Assembly (NCBI RefSeq): GCF_046530675.1
Contig: NZ_CP172558.1
Coordinates: 2,108,001-2,172,000 of the forward strand
DNA length: 64,000 nt
Origin: Chitinibacter sp046530675
Lineage (GTDB): Bacteria; Pseudomonadota; Gammaproteobacteria; Burkholderiales; Chitinibacteraceae
Direction: 5' to 3'
Position numbers and translations under genes: made by a program. The notes under the pieces are model-generated. The model was not told the DNA's origin. It made no database searches and worked only from the letters and a program-made list of their open reading frames with translations. Positions 44,138 through 52,615 of the stretch are shown piece after piece. Position 1 is the stretch's first letter, and every line of letters starts with the position of its first letter.

Positions 44138-44198
44138 TGGGTATGTTGTTGAAGCAATTTTGAATAAAGGGTTTCATCAATATACCTTGGTGCGGTAT
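44138..44198 (+). repeat. Spaced-motif repeat, copy 7
   Basis: TGGGTAT, 35 nt, ATATACC, 7 nt, GGTAT, starting 9 nt after the folA stop. The 486 bp that follow, up to 44684, contain no gene I can support and are taken as leader and promoter DNA of the sensor-transporter operon. Confidence 0.8.
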
Positions 44199-44684
44199 GT
44201 GCGCGCCGTGCATTGCGCTGTGTCGGAATGGCTCGTCGTGCGGTAGCAAAAAAGCATCAAGCGTCTGAAACGCCGCCTGCATCTCGAATCGCTAACGGGG
44301 GGCAACTGGCTGGGGCGCAACAGGATTTTGGGGTAAAAATCGTCGCGGACAAGCTGCATTTGCTGTGCGTCACGGCCGCCGTGCTGCGTAGCCAACTCCA
44401 AAGATTTCTTTCGACCATGGTGCCAAAAGACCCGTTCCAAACATACCAAACCGCATGATTACATTGCTTACAAAGCGGCAATTTGAAGGCTTAAGTTGAT
44501 AGGATTGCTGCAGGGGGTGGTTCTGGCTAGCCGTCACATTAAGCCCCTTTAAATCTTGCAGATTATTCATTTGATGAGGTTGGCATGGTTGTCTGTGATA
44601 CGATGCCGCTGCTTACAAGGTGCCCTCTCTCAGGGGGGTATTCGTTTGGAATTTCTGTAGTATTTATATGGGGCGGTATGTTGC

Positions 44685-45449
44685 ATGTGGATTCGTCGTG
44701 GTTTTGGCGCCAGGCCTTTTTATTTGCAACTCGGTTTGCCCATGGCGCTGGTGATTTCGATGGCTTTGGGCTTGATTGGTTTTCTGAATTATTTCAATTA
44801 CCAGAAAAGCTATCAGGAGTTGTTGCTTGATCGTGCGCTGGTGCTGGGAATTGATGCCCGTCAATTGATTGAGTCGGGTCTGAATATCGGGCTTGCTCCG
44901 CGAGCCAATGCCAATCTGGCGCCTGAATTAAACCGGCTGTATCGCGAATCCGGGGAAGTTCACCATATCCAGTTGTGTGATGAACGGGGTCAATCCTTGT
45001 TGCTGCTGGGGGATGTACGGAGCACCCAGCCTTGCCTTGTTCCGCCGGTAGCCAAGGGGGAAGCGGCTGAGTGGCAGACGCAGGATGCGTCTTTTATTTA
45101 TATGGGCTTGCCTTACAAGAACAGTTTCGGGGTCGTTTCTGGTTATCTGGTTTTAGCCTATCCACAGGCGCTGGTGAGTAAAGCGTCGGCGACAATGGGA
45201 ATGAAATTGCTGCAGATTTTTGCACTCGTCGTCCTGGCCGTTTTTGCCGTGACCATTGTGTGTGTCTGGTGGCTGACACGGCAGATGCAGCAGGAAATTT
45301 CTCAACTGGAGCAAATCGTTGATCAACCCGATCAAGCCTCGCCAGCACCGGAATTCGGTTTGCTGGACAATGCCCTGTCGGCAGAAGTACGCGAATTTTC
45401 CCGGATGCTGCAGCCGCCTGCTGATCTTGTTCAGGCTCGTGAATCATGA
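44685..45449 (+). CDS. Two-TM membrane sensor-like protein
   Basis: 254 residues. TM1 about 17-37, a periplasmic domain about 38-172, TM2 about 174-197, then a HAMP-length cytoplasmic tail with coiled coil (MQQEISQLEQIVDQ) and no kinase, cyclase or receiver domain. The periplasmic part (IQLCDERGQSLLLLGD ... VVSGYLVLAYPQ) looks Cache/PAS-like and has two cysteines (98, 117) that could pair. It resembles the N-terminal sensor of the next protein, suggesting paralogy. The stop overlaps the next start as ATGA. First gene of a three-gene operon. Confidence 0.7.
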   Translation: MWIRRGFGARPFYLQLGLPMALVISMALGLIGFLNYFNYQKSYQELLLDRALVLGIDARQLIESGLNIGLAPRANANLAPELNRLYRESGEVHHIQLCDERGQSLLLLGDVRSTQPCLVPPVAKGEAAEWQTQDASFIYMGLPYKNSFGVVSGYLVLAYPQALVSKASATMGMKLLQIFALVVLAVFAVTIVCVWWLTRQMQQEISQLEQIVDQPDQASPAPEFGLLDNALSAEVREFSRMLQPPADLVQARES

Positions 45450-47416
45450 AACGTTTGCAATTTCGTCTGGTTGTTCTGTCTGCCCTGATTTTGCTGTTTT
45501 CGTCGGCCTTATTTTCCTATTTTTCCTTGCGGGAATTTGAAAGCGGCTTGAAGCCTTCGATTGCTGCGAGCGAACGTGAGCTTGCCGCATCCGTTTTGCG
45601 GGTGCTGGGAAAGGGCTTTGAGCATGGTATTCCTTATCAGGAAATGAAGGGAGTGAATGAATATCTGGATCAGGTGCGCCGGAACAATTCTCAGATTAGT
45701 TACTTGTTGCTAACCGATGCGAAGCGCCGATTATTGTTTTCCAGCCAGACCAAGGATTGTCAGCCCAATGAGGTGCTGACTACGGTTGATGGGGGTATTA
45801 CGCCGGACTCCAGATATTTAAATACGGTTGTGCCTATACGGCGAGGGGGTGTTCTGCTGGGGTATTTATATCTGGGGCGGCAGGCTGATGTGGCCCGGCA
45901 ACAGCTGGAAAATGTGGCCTTGGATATTTTAACCGTGATGGTTGTTGCCATTCTGGTGGCAGTCGAACAATTGCGCTTACTGTTGACGATTTCGATCACG
46001 ACGCCCTTGGCATTGCTGCATTCATTTTTTGCCAAAATGAGGCTGCAGCAATTTCAGATGCGTTTGCCATCCGGTCATTTTGGCGGCCTCGGCGGGGTGT
46101 ATTCGCGTCTGAATGCATTGCTGGAGACAAGAGCAGCCAGTGATCGGGCTCAAAACGAAATGCTGGGCGAGCCGGAGAACGGGAAAGCATCGTGGATAAG
46201 CAGCGAGTTATATCATTCCGCGCTGGATTATATCCGGTGGCCCTTTTTTCTATTGGTTTTCGCCGATTCGCTGTCTTTGTCGTTTTTCCCTGTCTATGCC
46301 GAACAGTTTTTTGATCCGGCTTTAGGTTTGTCCCGCCAATTCTTTGGCAGTTTGCCGATTTCCGTTTTCATGCTGGTCTGGGCATTGGCCATGCCATGGG
46401 CTGGACAATGGTGTGACCGGGTCGGGTATCGGCGTGCTTTTTATTGGGGCGCCGCCATCACCACTGCCGGTCTGATTCTGACTGCTCTGGCGAGCGGTTT
46501 TGTCGAGCTGCTGATTTGGCGTTCGGTCACGGCATTTGGCTATGGCACAGTCTTTGTGACTGTACAAAGTTATATTGCCAACAATACGGCAACGAATGAA
46601 CGAACTCGCGGGATGGCGATTTTCCTCTCGACCTTCTTTTCCGGCTCACTGGCGGGCGCCGCGATTGGTGGCATGGTCGTGGATAAACTGGGCGAGCGCT
46701 GGACCTTTGCGCTTTCAGCCTTGCTCTCCATCATGGCGGCCTGGTTTGTGGCCCGGATGATTAGCCCGAAAAGCGGTGTTGGCGGGAGCAAGAAAACATT
46801 TCAACTGGCTGATGTGCTCAAATTGATGCGGCATAAAAAATTTGCTGCAATTACCGTGCTGGCGGCGATTCCGGCCAAAATTGCGCTGGCTGGATTTTTG
46901 TATTATTCGGTTCCGCTGTATCTGAAATCGCTGGGAACTTCGCAGGGAAATACGGGGCGGCTGATGATGCTGTACAGCCTGGCCATTATTCTGGTTTCTC
47001 CGACGATTGCGAAATTGGCCGATATGCTGGGGTCGCGACGCTGGTTTGTGATTATTGGCGGGTATGTCGCAGGCATGGCGATGTTTGCTTCCTTGTTGCA
47101 AGAGGGGATGTGGGGGCTGGTGCTCAGCATCGTTTGCCTTGGGTTTGCCCACGCGATTGGCGTGTCTCCCCAGTTGGCGTTGGTCAGTGATTATTGCGCC
47201 GACGCTGTGCGTGATCTGGGGCAGGCGACTGCAACTGGCGTATTTCGCTTGCTGGAGCGCCTGGGTAATGTCTTTGGACCGTTGATTGCCAGCGTATTGA
47301 TCGCTGTTTATGGGTTCAAGGGGGCTTTTTACGGTGTGGGTGCCTTGATTCTGACGACAACGACCGTTTTCATGTTGGCGTTTTATTGCTTTGACCGTCA
47401 GGATGCCGAGGCATGA
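45446..47416 (+). CDS. Cache-like sensor domain fused to an MFS transporter
   Basis: 656 residues. TM1 about 8-26, periplasmic sensor about 27-157 (ISYLLLTDAKRRLLFSS, VLLGYLYLGRQ), TM2 about 158-180 and a HAMP-like linker about 185-235. A full 12-helix major facilitator domain follows (about 262-650) with the signature loop WCDRVGYRRAF between helices 2 and 3. Typical MFS proteins are about 400 residues, so the 250-residue front is an addition normally found on chemoreceptors or histidine kinases. No frameshift is apparent and the junction is in frame. It overlaps genes on both sides by 4 nt. Substrate unknown. Confidence 0.85.
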   Translation: MKRLQFRLVVLSALILLFSSALFSYFSLREFESGLKPSIAASERELAASVLRVLGKGFEHGIPYQEMKGVNEYLDQVRRNNSQISYLLLTDAKRRLLFSSQTKDCQPNEVLTTVDGGITPDSRYLNTVVPIRRGGVLLGYLYLGRQADVARQQLENVALDILTVMVVAILVAVEQLRLLLTISITTPLALLHSFFAKMRLQQFQMRLPSGHFGGLGGVYSRLNALLETRAASDRAQNEMLGEPENGKASWISSELYHSALDYIRWPFFLLVFADSLSLSFFPVYAEQFFDPALGLSRQFFGSLPISVFMLVWALAMPWAGQWCDRVGYRRAFYWGAAITTAGLILTALASGFVELLIWRSVTAFGYGTVFVTVQSYIANNTATNERTRGMAIFLSTFFSGSLAGAAIGGMVVDKLGERWTFALSALLSIMAAWFVARMISPKSGVGGSKKTFQLADVLKLMRHKKFAAITVLAAIPAKIALAGFLYYSVPLYLKSLGTSQGNTGRLMMLYSLAIILVSPTIAKLADMLGSRRWFVIIGGYVAGMAMFASLLQEGMWGLVLSIVCLGFAHAIGVSPQLALVSDYCADAVRDLGQATATGVFRLLERLGNVFGPLIASVLIAVYGFKGAFYGVGALILTTTTVFMLAFYCFDRQDAEA

Positions 47417-48402
47417 AGTATTTAAAAATATGCTGCTTATGTCTGTTGTTGCTGGGCTCTACGCTGTCCTTTGCTGCAGATTCGCGCCCTTATCGTGTGG
47501 CCATGCTGCTTTATCGGGGGGAGACCGAGGCGGAAAAAGGGTTTATGGCGTCTTTGCGGCAACGTCTGCCAGTGGAGTTCATTGTGCGGGATGTTGCGGA
47601 AGATGTGCATAAAATCCCGGCATTGCTCGCCGAAATGAAGCGTTTGAAGCCGGATCTGATTTACACCTTTGGCACAACGATGACTTTGGCTGTTGCGGGG
47701 CGGGAGGGTGACACGTCGGGGCAATTCATTCGCAATATTCCCATCGTATTCAATATCGTTGCCGATCCCGTTGGGGCCGGGCTGACAAGCACTCTCAAAA
47801 GTTCGCGGAGAAATTTAACCGGAGTTTCACATTTGGTGCCAATGAAAGACCAGCTCAATGCAGCCAAGAAACTGGTGAAAATGAAACGGTTTGGCGTGAT
47901 TTACAACGCCAAAGAAAATAATTCACAGCTGGCAGTCAAGGAGTTGCAGGCCAATGCGACTGCATTTGGTTATCACCTGTCTACATTTGCAGTTGAGCCC
48001 GATGCATCGGGAAAAATCAGTGGCAAGGCTATTGATCGTACCGTGCATGATGCACTGGCTGCCCGGCTGGATGCGGTGTATCTGCCGTCTGATTCGTCAA
48101 TCATTCAACAGGCTGGCGCAATCACCTTGCCATTTGCTCAGGCTGGCGTTCCCGTCATTTCGGCGACTGAGGCACCGATTCGTCAGCACGGTGCTTTGCT
48201 GGGACTGGTCGGTAATTATTTCAACGCAGGCAGTTTCGCGGCTTATAAGGCTGAACAAATTTTGCTCAAACGAGCCAGTCCGGATCAGATTCCGATTGAA
48301 GTTCTGCAGCGTTTTTCCTTGTTGATCAATATGCAATCGGCACGACAGCTCAAGCGATATCCACCCTTATCCCAATTGGGTGTGGCTGAACTTTTGTATT
48401 GA
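47413..48402 (+). CDS. ABC-type substrate-binding protein (PF04392-like), no cognate ABC transporter
   Basis: 329 residues. Signal peptide 1-22 (LLLLGSTLSFA). Two-lobed periplasmic-binding fold with RVAMLLYRGETEAEKGFMASL, LKPDLIYTFGTTMTLAVAG, IPIVFNIVADPVGAGL, FGVIYNAKENNSQLAVKEL, AVYLPSDSSIIQQAGAI and GNYFNAGSFAAYKAEQILL. These match the ABC_sub_bind family whose TrpX-type members bind aromatic compounds. No permease or ATPase gene is adjacent; the partner appears to be the sensor-MFS protein, whose stop its ATG overlaps. It likely delivers a ligand to the sensors or the transporter. Confidence 0.85.
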   Translation: MKYLKICCLCLLLLGSTLSFAADSRPYRVAMLLYRGETEAEKGFMASLRQRLPVEFIVRDVAEDVHKIPALLAEMKRLKPDLIYTFGTTMTLAVAGREGDTSGQFIRNIPIVFNIVADPVGAGLTSTLKSSRRNLTGVSHLVPMKDQLNAAKKLVKMKRFGVIYNAKENNSQLAVKELQANATAFGYHLSTFAVEPDASGKISGKAIDRTVHDALAARLDAVYLPSDSSIIQQAGAITLPFAQAGVPVISATEAPIRQHGALLGLVGNYFNAGSFAAYKAEQILLKRASPDQIPIEVLQRFSLLINMQSARQLKRYPPLSQLGVAELLY

Positions 48403-48437
48403 TTTCATTCTTTTTATAAGCATTGGCATTTATTTGA

Positions 48438-48458
48438 ATTGCACAGTTTTGGTGCAAT
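48438..48458. promoter_or_regulatory. Inverted repeat upstream of the T6SS operon
   Basis: ATTGCAC, 7 nt, GTGCAAT (48438-48444, 48452-48458), just after the binding-protein gene. GAATTGCAC recurs at about 48627, 60 bp before tssB. It has no T-run, so an operator is as likely as a weak terminator. The remainder of the 286-bp gap is AT-rich. Confidence 0.35.
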
Positions 48459-48688
48459 TGGCTTTGCTGGATTTTTCCCTTGGATCAAACAAGAACACTT
48501 CCTTTGTCTTGTGTCGGACATTGTCTGTCGCCTGAGCCCACGGTTGTGCAACAATATGAAATTGTCATGTAAATTCCCTTGAAATTTGACGTATATCAAT
48601 TTAACCTTTCGTCGGTTATTGTGCCTTGAATTGCACGTGTCAATCGAGGCCATCCCTTGGTTGTTTGATTTGTATTGGAGATTCGGTA

Positions 48689-49204
48689 ATGGCAAATGAA
48701 AGCAGGCAGCATACGCTGGATCGTGTTCGCGCTCCTCGCGTCCAGATTACTTACGATGTTGAAGTCGGCGACGCCGTTGAAAAGAAAGAGCTTCCTTTTG
48801 TAATGGGGGTGCTGGGCGATTTTACTGGTCATCCGGTTGAGCCACTGCCAAAGCTGAAAGATCGCAAATTCGTGAATATCGACCGCGATAATTTCAACGA
48901 TGTTCTGAAAGGCACCAAGCCGCATCTGGCCTTTCGTGTCGACAATACAATGGCAAATGACGATAGCCAGATTTCAGTCGATCTGAGCTTCAATACCATG
49001 GCCGATTTCGAACCTGCACAAGTTGCAGCCCAAGTCGAGCCTCTGCGCAAGCTGCTGGAAATTCGTGCCAAGCTTTCCGATTTGAAAAACAAAATGTACA
49101 GCAATGAACGCCTTGGTGAAGTGTTGCAAGAAATTTTGGATGACACCAGCAAGTTGCAGGCTTTGGGCAAGGAAACCGGTTTCGAAGCAGGGGAGGCTAA
49201 ATAA
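48689..49204 (+). CDS. tssB: T6SS sheath small subunit TssB
   Basis: 171 residues from ATG 48689 (GGAG 9 nt upstream). Family text: RVRAPRVQITYDVEVGDAVEKKELPFVMGVLGDF, FVNIDRDNFNDVL. With TssC it forms the contractile sheath in the cytoplasm that drives Hcp outward. Its stop overlaps the tssC start (TAATG). First gene of the T6SS cluster. Confidence 0.97.
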   Translation: MANESRQHTLDRVRAPRVQITYDVEVGDAVEKKELPFVMGVLGDFTGHPVEPLPKLKDRKFVNIDRDNFNDVLKGTKPHLAFRVDNTMANDDSQISVDLSFNTMADFEPAQVAAQVEPLRKLLEIRAKLSDLKNKMYSNERLGEVLQEILDDTSKLQALGKETGFEAGEAK

Positions 49205-50685
49205 TGAGCGAAGCACAACAAGCGGCAAATGCAGATGGCGTAGCAACGCTGGAAGGCAGTTTGCTTGACAGCATTATTGATGAAACGCGTGTAGCCCGGT
49301 CTGATTCGGAAAAAGAGCGTGCGAAGGATCTGATTAGTGGCTTTGTTAATGAGGTACTCTCAGGAACCGTGACGGTTTCGAAAGACCTGATTGCCAGTAT
49401 TGAGAAACGGATCGCCGAAATTGACGGTGTTCTCTCTACTCAATTGTCGAGCATCATGCATAACGAAGAGTTCCAGAAGCTGGAGTCTTCCTGGCGCGGC
49501 TTGCATTACCTTGTGCATCAGAGCGAAACCAGTACCGGTTTGAAAATCAATTTGCTCAATGCGTCGAAAAAAGACTTGCTGAAAGATTTCAAAGGCGCGG
49601 CCGAGTTTGACCAGTCAGCCTTGTTCAAGAAAATCTACGAAGAAGAATACGGTACATTCGGCGGCGCCCCTTTTGCTGCGCTGGTGGGTGATTATGAATT
49701 CAGCAACCATCCGGAAGACATGTATCTGCTGGAAGAAGTGTCGCACGTTGCCGCTGCAGCGCACGCGCCATTCTTCTCGGCAGCCAATGCCGGCATGTTT
49801 GGGCTGGATAGCCTGACCGAGCTTTCAAAACCTCGTGATCTGGCCAAAGGTTTTGATACCGTTGAATACGCCAAATGGAAGTCTTTCCGCAATTCGGAAG
49901 ATGCGCGTTATGTCGGGTTGACTTTACCGCATGTATTGGGTCGTCTGCCTTATGGCTCGGCCACCGTACCTGTCGAGGCGTTCAACTTTGAAGAAGACGT
50001 CAGCGGGAAAGAACACGATAAGTACCTGTGGGTGAATGCATCTTATTCACTGGGTGCCCGCTTGACCAACGCCTATGCAAAATATGGCTGGTGCGCAGCG
50101 ATTCGCGGTGTTGAAGGTGGTGGTCTGGTTGAAGGTTTGCCAACGCATACTTTCACTACAGATGATGGTGAAGTCGCTCTGAAGTGTCCGACTGAAATCG
50201 CAATTACTGATCGTCGTGAAAAAGAACTGGCTGACTTGGGCTTTATCCCCTTGGTGCATTGCAAAGGCACTGACTACGCAGCGTTCTTTTCAACCCAGTC
50301 AGTACAAAAAGCCAAGGAATACGATACTGATGCGGCCAATGCCAATGCGCGTTTGTCTAATCAATTGCAATACATCATGGCGACATCACGCTTTGCGCAT
50401 TACCTGAAATCTATGGTTCGCGACAAGGTCGGCAGTTTCATGACCCGTACCGAGTGCGAGCAATTCCTGGGTCGCTGGATCAACAACTATGTTGTCGGTT
50501 CGGATGATGCCGGTCAGGAAATCAAGGCCAAATATCCTTTGCGTGAAGCACGGGTTGACGTGAGTGAGATTCCTGGCAAGCCGGGCTTTTACAAGGCCGT
50601 TGCCTATCTCAAGCCGCACTTCCAGCTTGAAGGCTTGACTGCCAGCCTGCGTCTGGTCGCTGATTTGCCGCCTCCAGCCAAATAA
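49204..50685 (+). CDS. tssC: T6SS sheath large subunit TssC
   Basis: 493 residues. Conserved blocks: SSWRGLHYLVHQSETS, LVGDYEFSNHPEDMYLLEEVSHVAAAAHAPF, and the C-terminal ECEQFLGRWINNYV and YPLREARVDVSEIPGKPGFYKAVAYLKPHFQLEGL. It forms the sheath with TssB; the TssC helices contacted by ClpV on disassembly lie at the N-terminus. Full length. Confidence 0.98.
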   Translation: MSEAQQAANADGVATLEGSLLDSIIDETRVARSDSEKERAKDLISGFVNEVLSGTVTVSKDLIASIEKRIAEIDGVLSTQLSSIMHNEEFQKLESSWRGLHYLVHQSETSTGLKINLLNASKKDLLKDFKGAAEFDQSALFKKIYEEEYGTFGGAPFAALVGDYEFSNHPEDMYLLEEVSHVAAAAHAPFFSAANAGMFGLDSLTELSKPRDLAKGFDTVEYAKWKSFRNSEDARYVGLTLPHVLGRLPYGSATVPVEAFNFEEDVSGKEHDKYLWVNASYSLGARLTNAYAKYGWCAAIRGVEGGGLVEGLPTHTFTTDDGEVALKCPTEIAITDRREKELADLGFIPLVHCKGTDYAAFFSTQSVQKAKEYDTDAANANARLSNQLQYIMATSRFAHYLKSMVRDKVGSFMTRTECEQFLGRWINNYVVGSDDAGQEIKAKYPLREARVDVSEIPGKPGFYKAVAYLKPHFQLEGLTASLRLVADLPPPAK

Positions 50686-50702
50686 TCCCTGCATTTTATG
50701 AG

Positions 50703-50727
50703 TGAGCGCCACCGTGGGTGACGCTCA
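50703..50727 (+). other. Hairpin between tssC and hcp
   Basis: TGAGCG-C-CACC pairs with GGTG-A-CGCTCA (one mismatch). No strong T-run follows. It may slow transcription or protect mRNA ends, giving hcp a different level from tssBC. Confidence 0.5.
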
Positions 50728-50760
50728 TATCCAGCATTTTCTTTTTTGGAGTACATCTTC

Positions 50761-51252
50761 ATGGCATACGATTCATATCTGAAAATTGGTGATGTTAAGG
50801 GCGAAAGCACTGACGATAAGCATAAAGATTGGGTTGAGCTGTATTCATTTAATCTTGGCATCAGCAATCCGGTAACCGTAGGCTCGGCCACTGGTGGCCT
50901 GACTGCGGGTAAGGCAAGTTTCTCTTCGTTCAATGTGATGAAGAAGTATGACAAGGCTTCAGTCAAGCTGGCTTCTGCTGCGGCTGCCGGCAAGCATTTC
51001 GAAAAGTGTGAAGTTGAGCTTTGCCTGACAACGGGCTCAAAGCACACCTACATCAAGTATGTGTTCGAAGACTGCATGATCGAAAGTATCCAGTGGAGTG
51101 GCAGTTCGGGTGGTGATGACCGTCCAACAGAGAGCTTGTCGATTGCCTATGGCAAAGTGACTTGGGAATACACCCCAATCAAGCATGATGGTTCGACAGA
51201 CAGCAAGATCGGGCCGGAAGGCTGGAACGTGACGACCAACGTCAAGGTTTAA
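50761..51252 (+). CDS. hcp: T6SS tube protein Hcp
   Basis: 163 residues from ATG 50761 (GGAG 10 nt upstream). Hcp1 fold: MAYDSYLKIGDVKGESTDDKHKDWVELYSFNLGISNP and YTPIKHDGSTDSKIGPEGWNV. Hexameric rings stack into the inner tube that carries effectors. It has its own upstream hairpin and a strong downstream terminator, fitting high expression. Confidence 0.97.
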   Translation: MAYDSYLKIGDVKGESTDDKHKDWVELYSFNLGISNPVTVGSATGGLTAGKASFSSFNVMKKYDKASVKLASAAAAGKHFEKCEVELCLTTGSKHTYIKYVFEDCMIESIQWSGSSGGDDRPTESLSIAYGKVTWEYTPIKHDGSTDSKIGPEGWNVTTNVKV

Positions 51253-51272
51253 ACCTGAAAATGCTGGTCAAG

Positions 51273-51300
51273 GCGAGCCGCAATTGCGGCTCGCATTTTT
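51273..51300 (+). terminator. Rho-independent terminator after hcp
   Basis: Perfect 22-nt palindrome (arms 51273-51283, 51284-51294) followed by ATTTTT. It sits inside the T6SS operon, so downstream genes depend on read-through or another promoter. Confidence 0.9.
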
Positions 51301-51313
51301 CTCTGGATACGTC

Positions 51314-51793
51314 ATGTCGATTCGCCCGCAAACCATCAGGATTACCCCGTCTTTGCTGGACCGATTGTTTGACGATGATCCATTGGAAGTAACAGATTTT
51401 CAGCCGAATTTTCGACAAGGTCTGGAGCAGCTAAAGCAATCGGTTGCACGCGATCTTGAAGGCTTGCTGAATACACGAGCGGGGTCGGCGCCGGATCTGG
51501 CCTTTTTTCCCGAGTTGCGTTGCTCGGTGCTGACTTATGGATTGCCGGATTTTTCGACGCTGAGCGCAGCCAATGAGGCTGATCGCGCACGCATCCGGGC
51601 AGAAATCAGCTCGGTCATTGCGCGTTTCGAGCCGCGTCTTATCCAGATTCAGGTTCATCTTGTGGCGCGTGAGGGAGAGATCAATGCATTCAGTTTCCAT
51701 ATTGAAGCCCTGTTGAAGATCGATCCCGTTCCTGAGCCTGTGATGTTTGATGCTGTTCTGGATGTGGCGACACAGCTTTACCGAATTGAATAA
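51314..51793 (+). CDS. tssE: T6SS baseplate protein TssE
   Basis: 159 residues from ATG 51314. GPW/gp25-like domain: LLDRLFDDDP, SVARDLEGLLNTR, LTYGLPDFSTLSAAN, RFEPRLIQIQVHLV. It is the gp25 homologue that starts sheath polymerisation. The 150 bp to the next gene contain nothing else recognisable. Confidence 0.93.
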   Translation: MSIRPQTIRITPSLLDRLFDDDPLEVTDFQPNFRQGLEQLKQSVARDLEGLLNTRAGSAPDLAFFPELRCSVLTYGLPDFSTLSAANEADRARIRAEISSVIARFEPRLIQIQVHLVAREGEINAFSFHIEALLKIDPVPEPVMFDAVLDVATQLYRIE

Positions 51794-51942
51794 GCGCTTT
51801 CCGGAGTGCCATGAGGATAGAGAGGATGTCTGCGAGACGCTGGATTGCCGCTTTGAGCGCAATGGGTCCGCGACGTAGTCAGGCAACTGATCGTGTTTAA
51901 ACTTCGTTTTGATTAATTTCATATCTAGCCGAGCCAATTACA

Positions 51943-52590
51943 ATGCGTCCTTATATTTATCTCCCCATCAATACAGGTGAAATGCGCGAGATGGGCGGTG
52001 TCATCATGCGCTATATGTCCAAAGCCCACGGTACTGTGGCGACTCAGGTCAGCAATCCTTTCGAGTCCGGCTGGCGCAAGGGCGCTGTACGCAAGCTGGG
52101 TGGGGGTTGCCTGAGCAATATTGCTGCGGACGATGTGTTGTATGTGGTTTGTCATGGAGCGGGTGAGGCGGGTTCTTATTCGATTGGCGCGGCGCGGGCC
52201 GATGGCCAGACCAAGGCTTACCGGATGCCGGAATTGGCCGCCAACTTGGAAGCCGAAGGTTTGACCAAGGCTTTTCGCAATTTGCATATGATGACCTGCG
52301 GCAGTGGCTTGATGAACAAGAGTGACGTGATAGGCAAATTTTCCGCCAATGAACATATCGGACGCGATCCTTCACTGGGGGCTGGCCGCACTGCGCCAAC
52401 GTCAATTGCACGACAGCTTTGTGATGCCATGAAAGCCCTGGGTTACTCAGGCATCCGGGTAACCGGTTATCTGGGCGATATTTCGGTGGGTGAGCCCGAT
52501 AGCGTCAGTATTGATCTGGGCGGTTCGCCCTACCGCAATGCCAGCGACCCCCAGTTTGTTGATCTCAGCTGGTGTGTCGTTGCGACCTGA
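51943..52590 (+). CDS. Caspase-like (clan CD) cysteine-protease-fold protein within the T6SS cluster
   Basis: 215 residues. Two hydrophobic strands each end in a candidate catalytic residue: DVLYVVCHGAGEAGSY (His71) and RNLHMMTCGSGL (Cys119). This is the clan CD pattern (strand-HG, strand-C-G/S) seen in C80 toxin-processing domains and caspases. No signal peptide or transmembrane segment. It is not a core T6SS component; position between tssE and tssF suggests an effector, an effector-processing protease or an accessory regulator. The fold call is by motif only. A weak site precedes the ATG. Confidence 0.6.
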   Translation: MRPYIYLPINTGEMREMGGVIMRYMSKAHGTVATQVSNPFESGWRKGAVRKLGGGCLSNIAADDVLYVVCHGAGEAGSYSIGAARADGQTKAYRMPELAANLEAEGLTKAFRNLHMMTCGSGLMNKSDVIGKFSANEHIGRDPSLGAGRTAPTSIARQLCDAMKALGYSGIRVTGYLGDISVGEPDSVSIDLGGSPYRNASDPQFVDLSWCVVAT

Positions 52591-52615
52591 GTATTGATCC
52601 AGCCAGAAACCATCC

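Noticed and set aside
44213..44458. 81-residue frame in the gap before the sensor operon.
   Set aside because: No ribosome site, competing frames on both strands and no protein-like pattern.
48421..48440. Possible sigma-54 promoter (TGGCAT...TTGA) upstream of tssB.
   Set aside because: Spacing and the GC dinucleotide of the -12 element do not fit.
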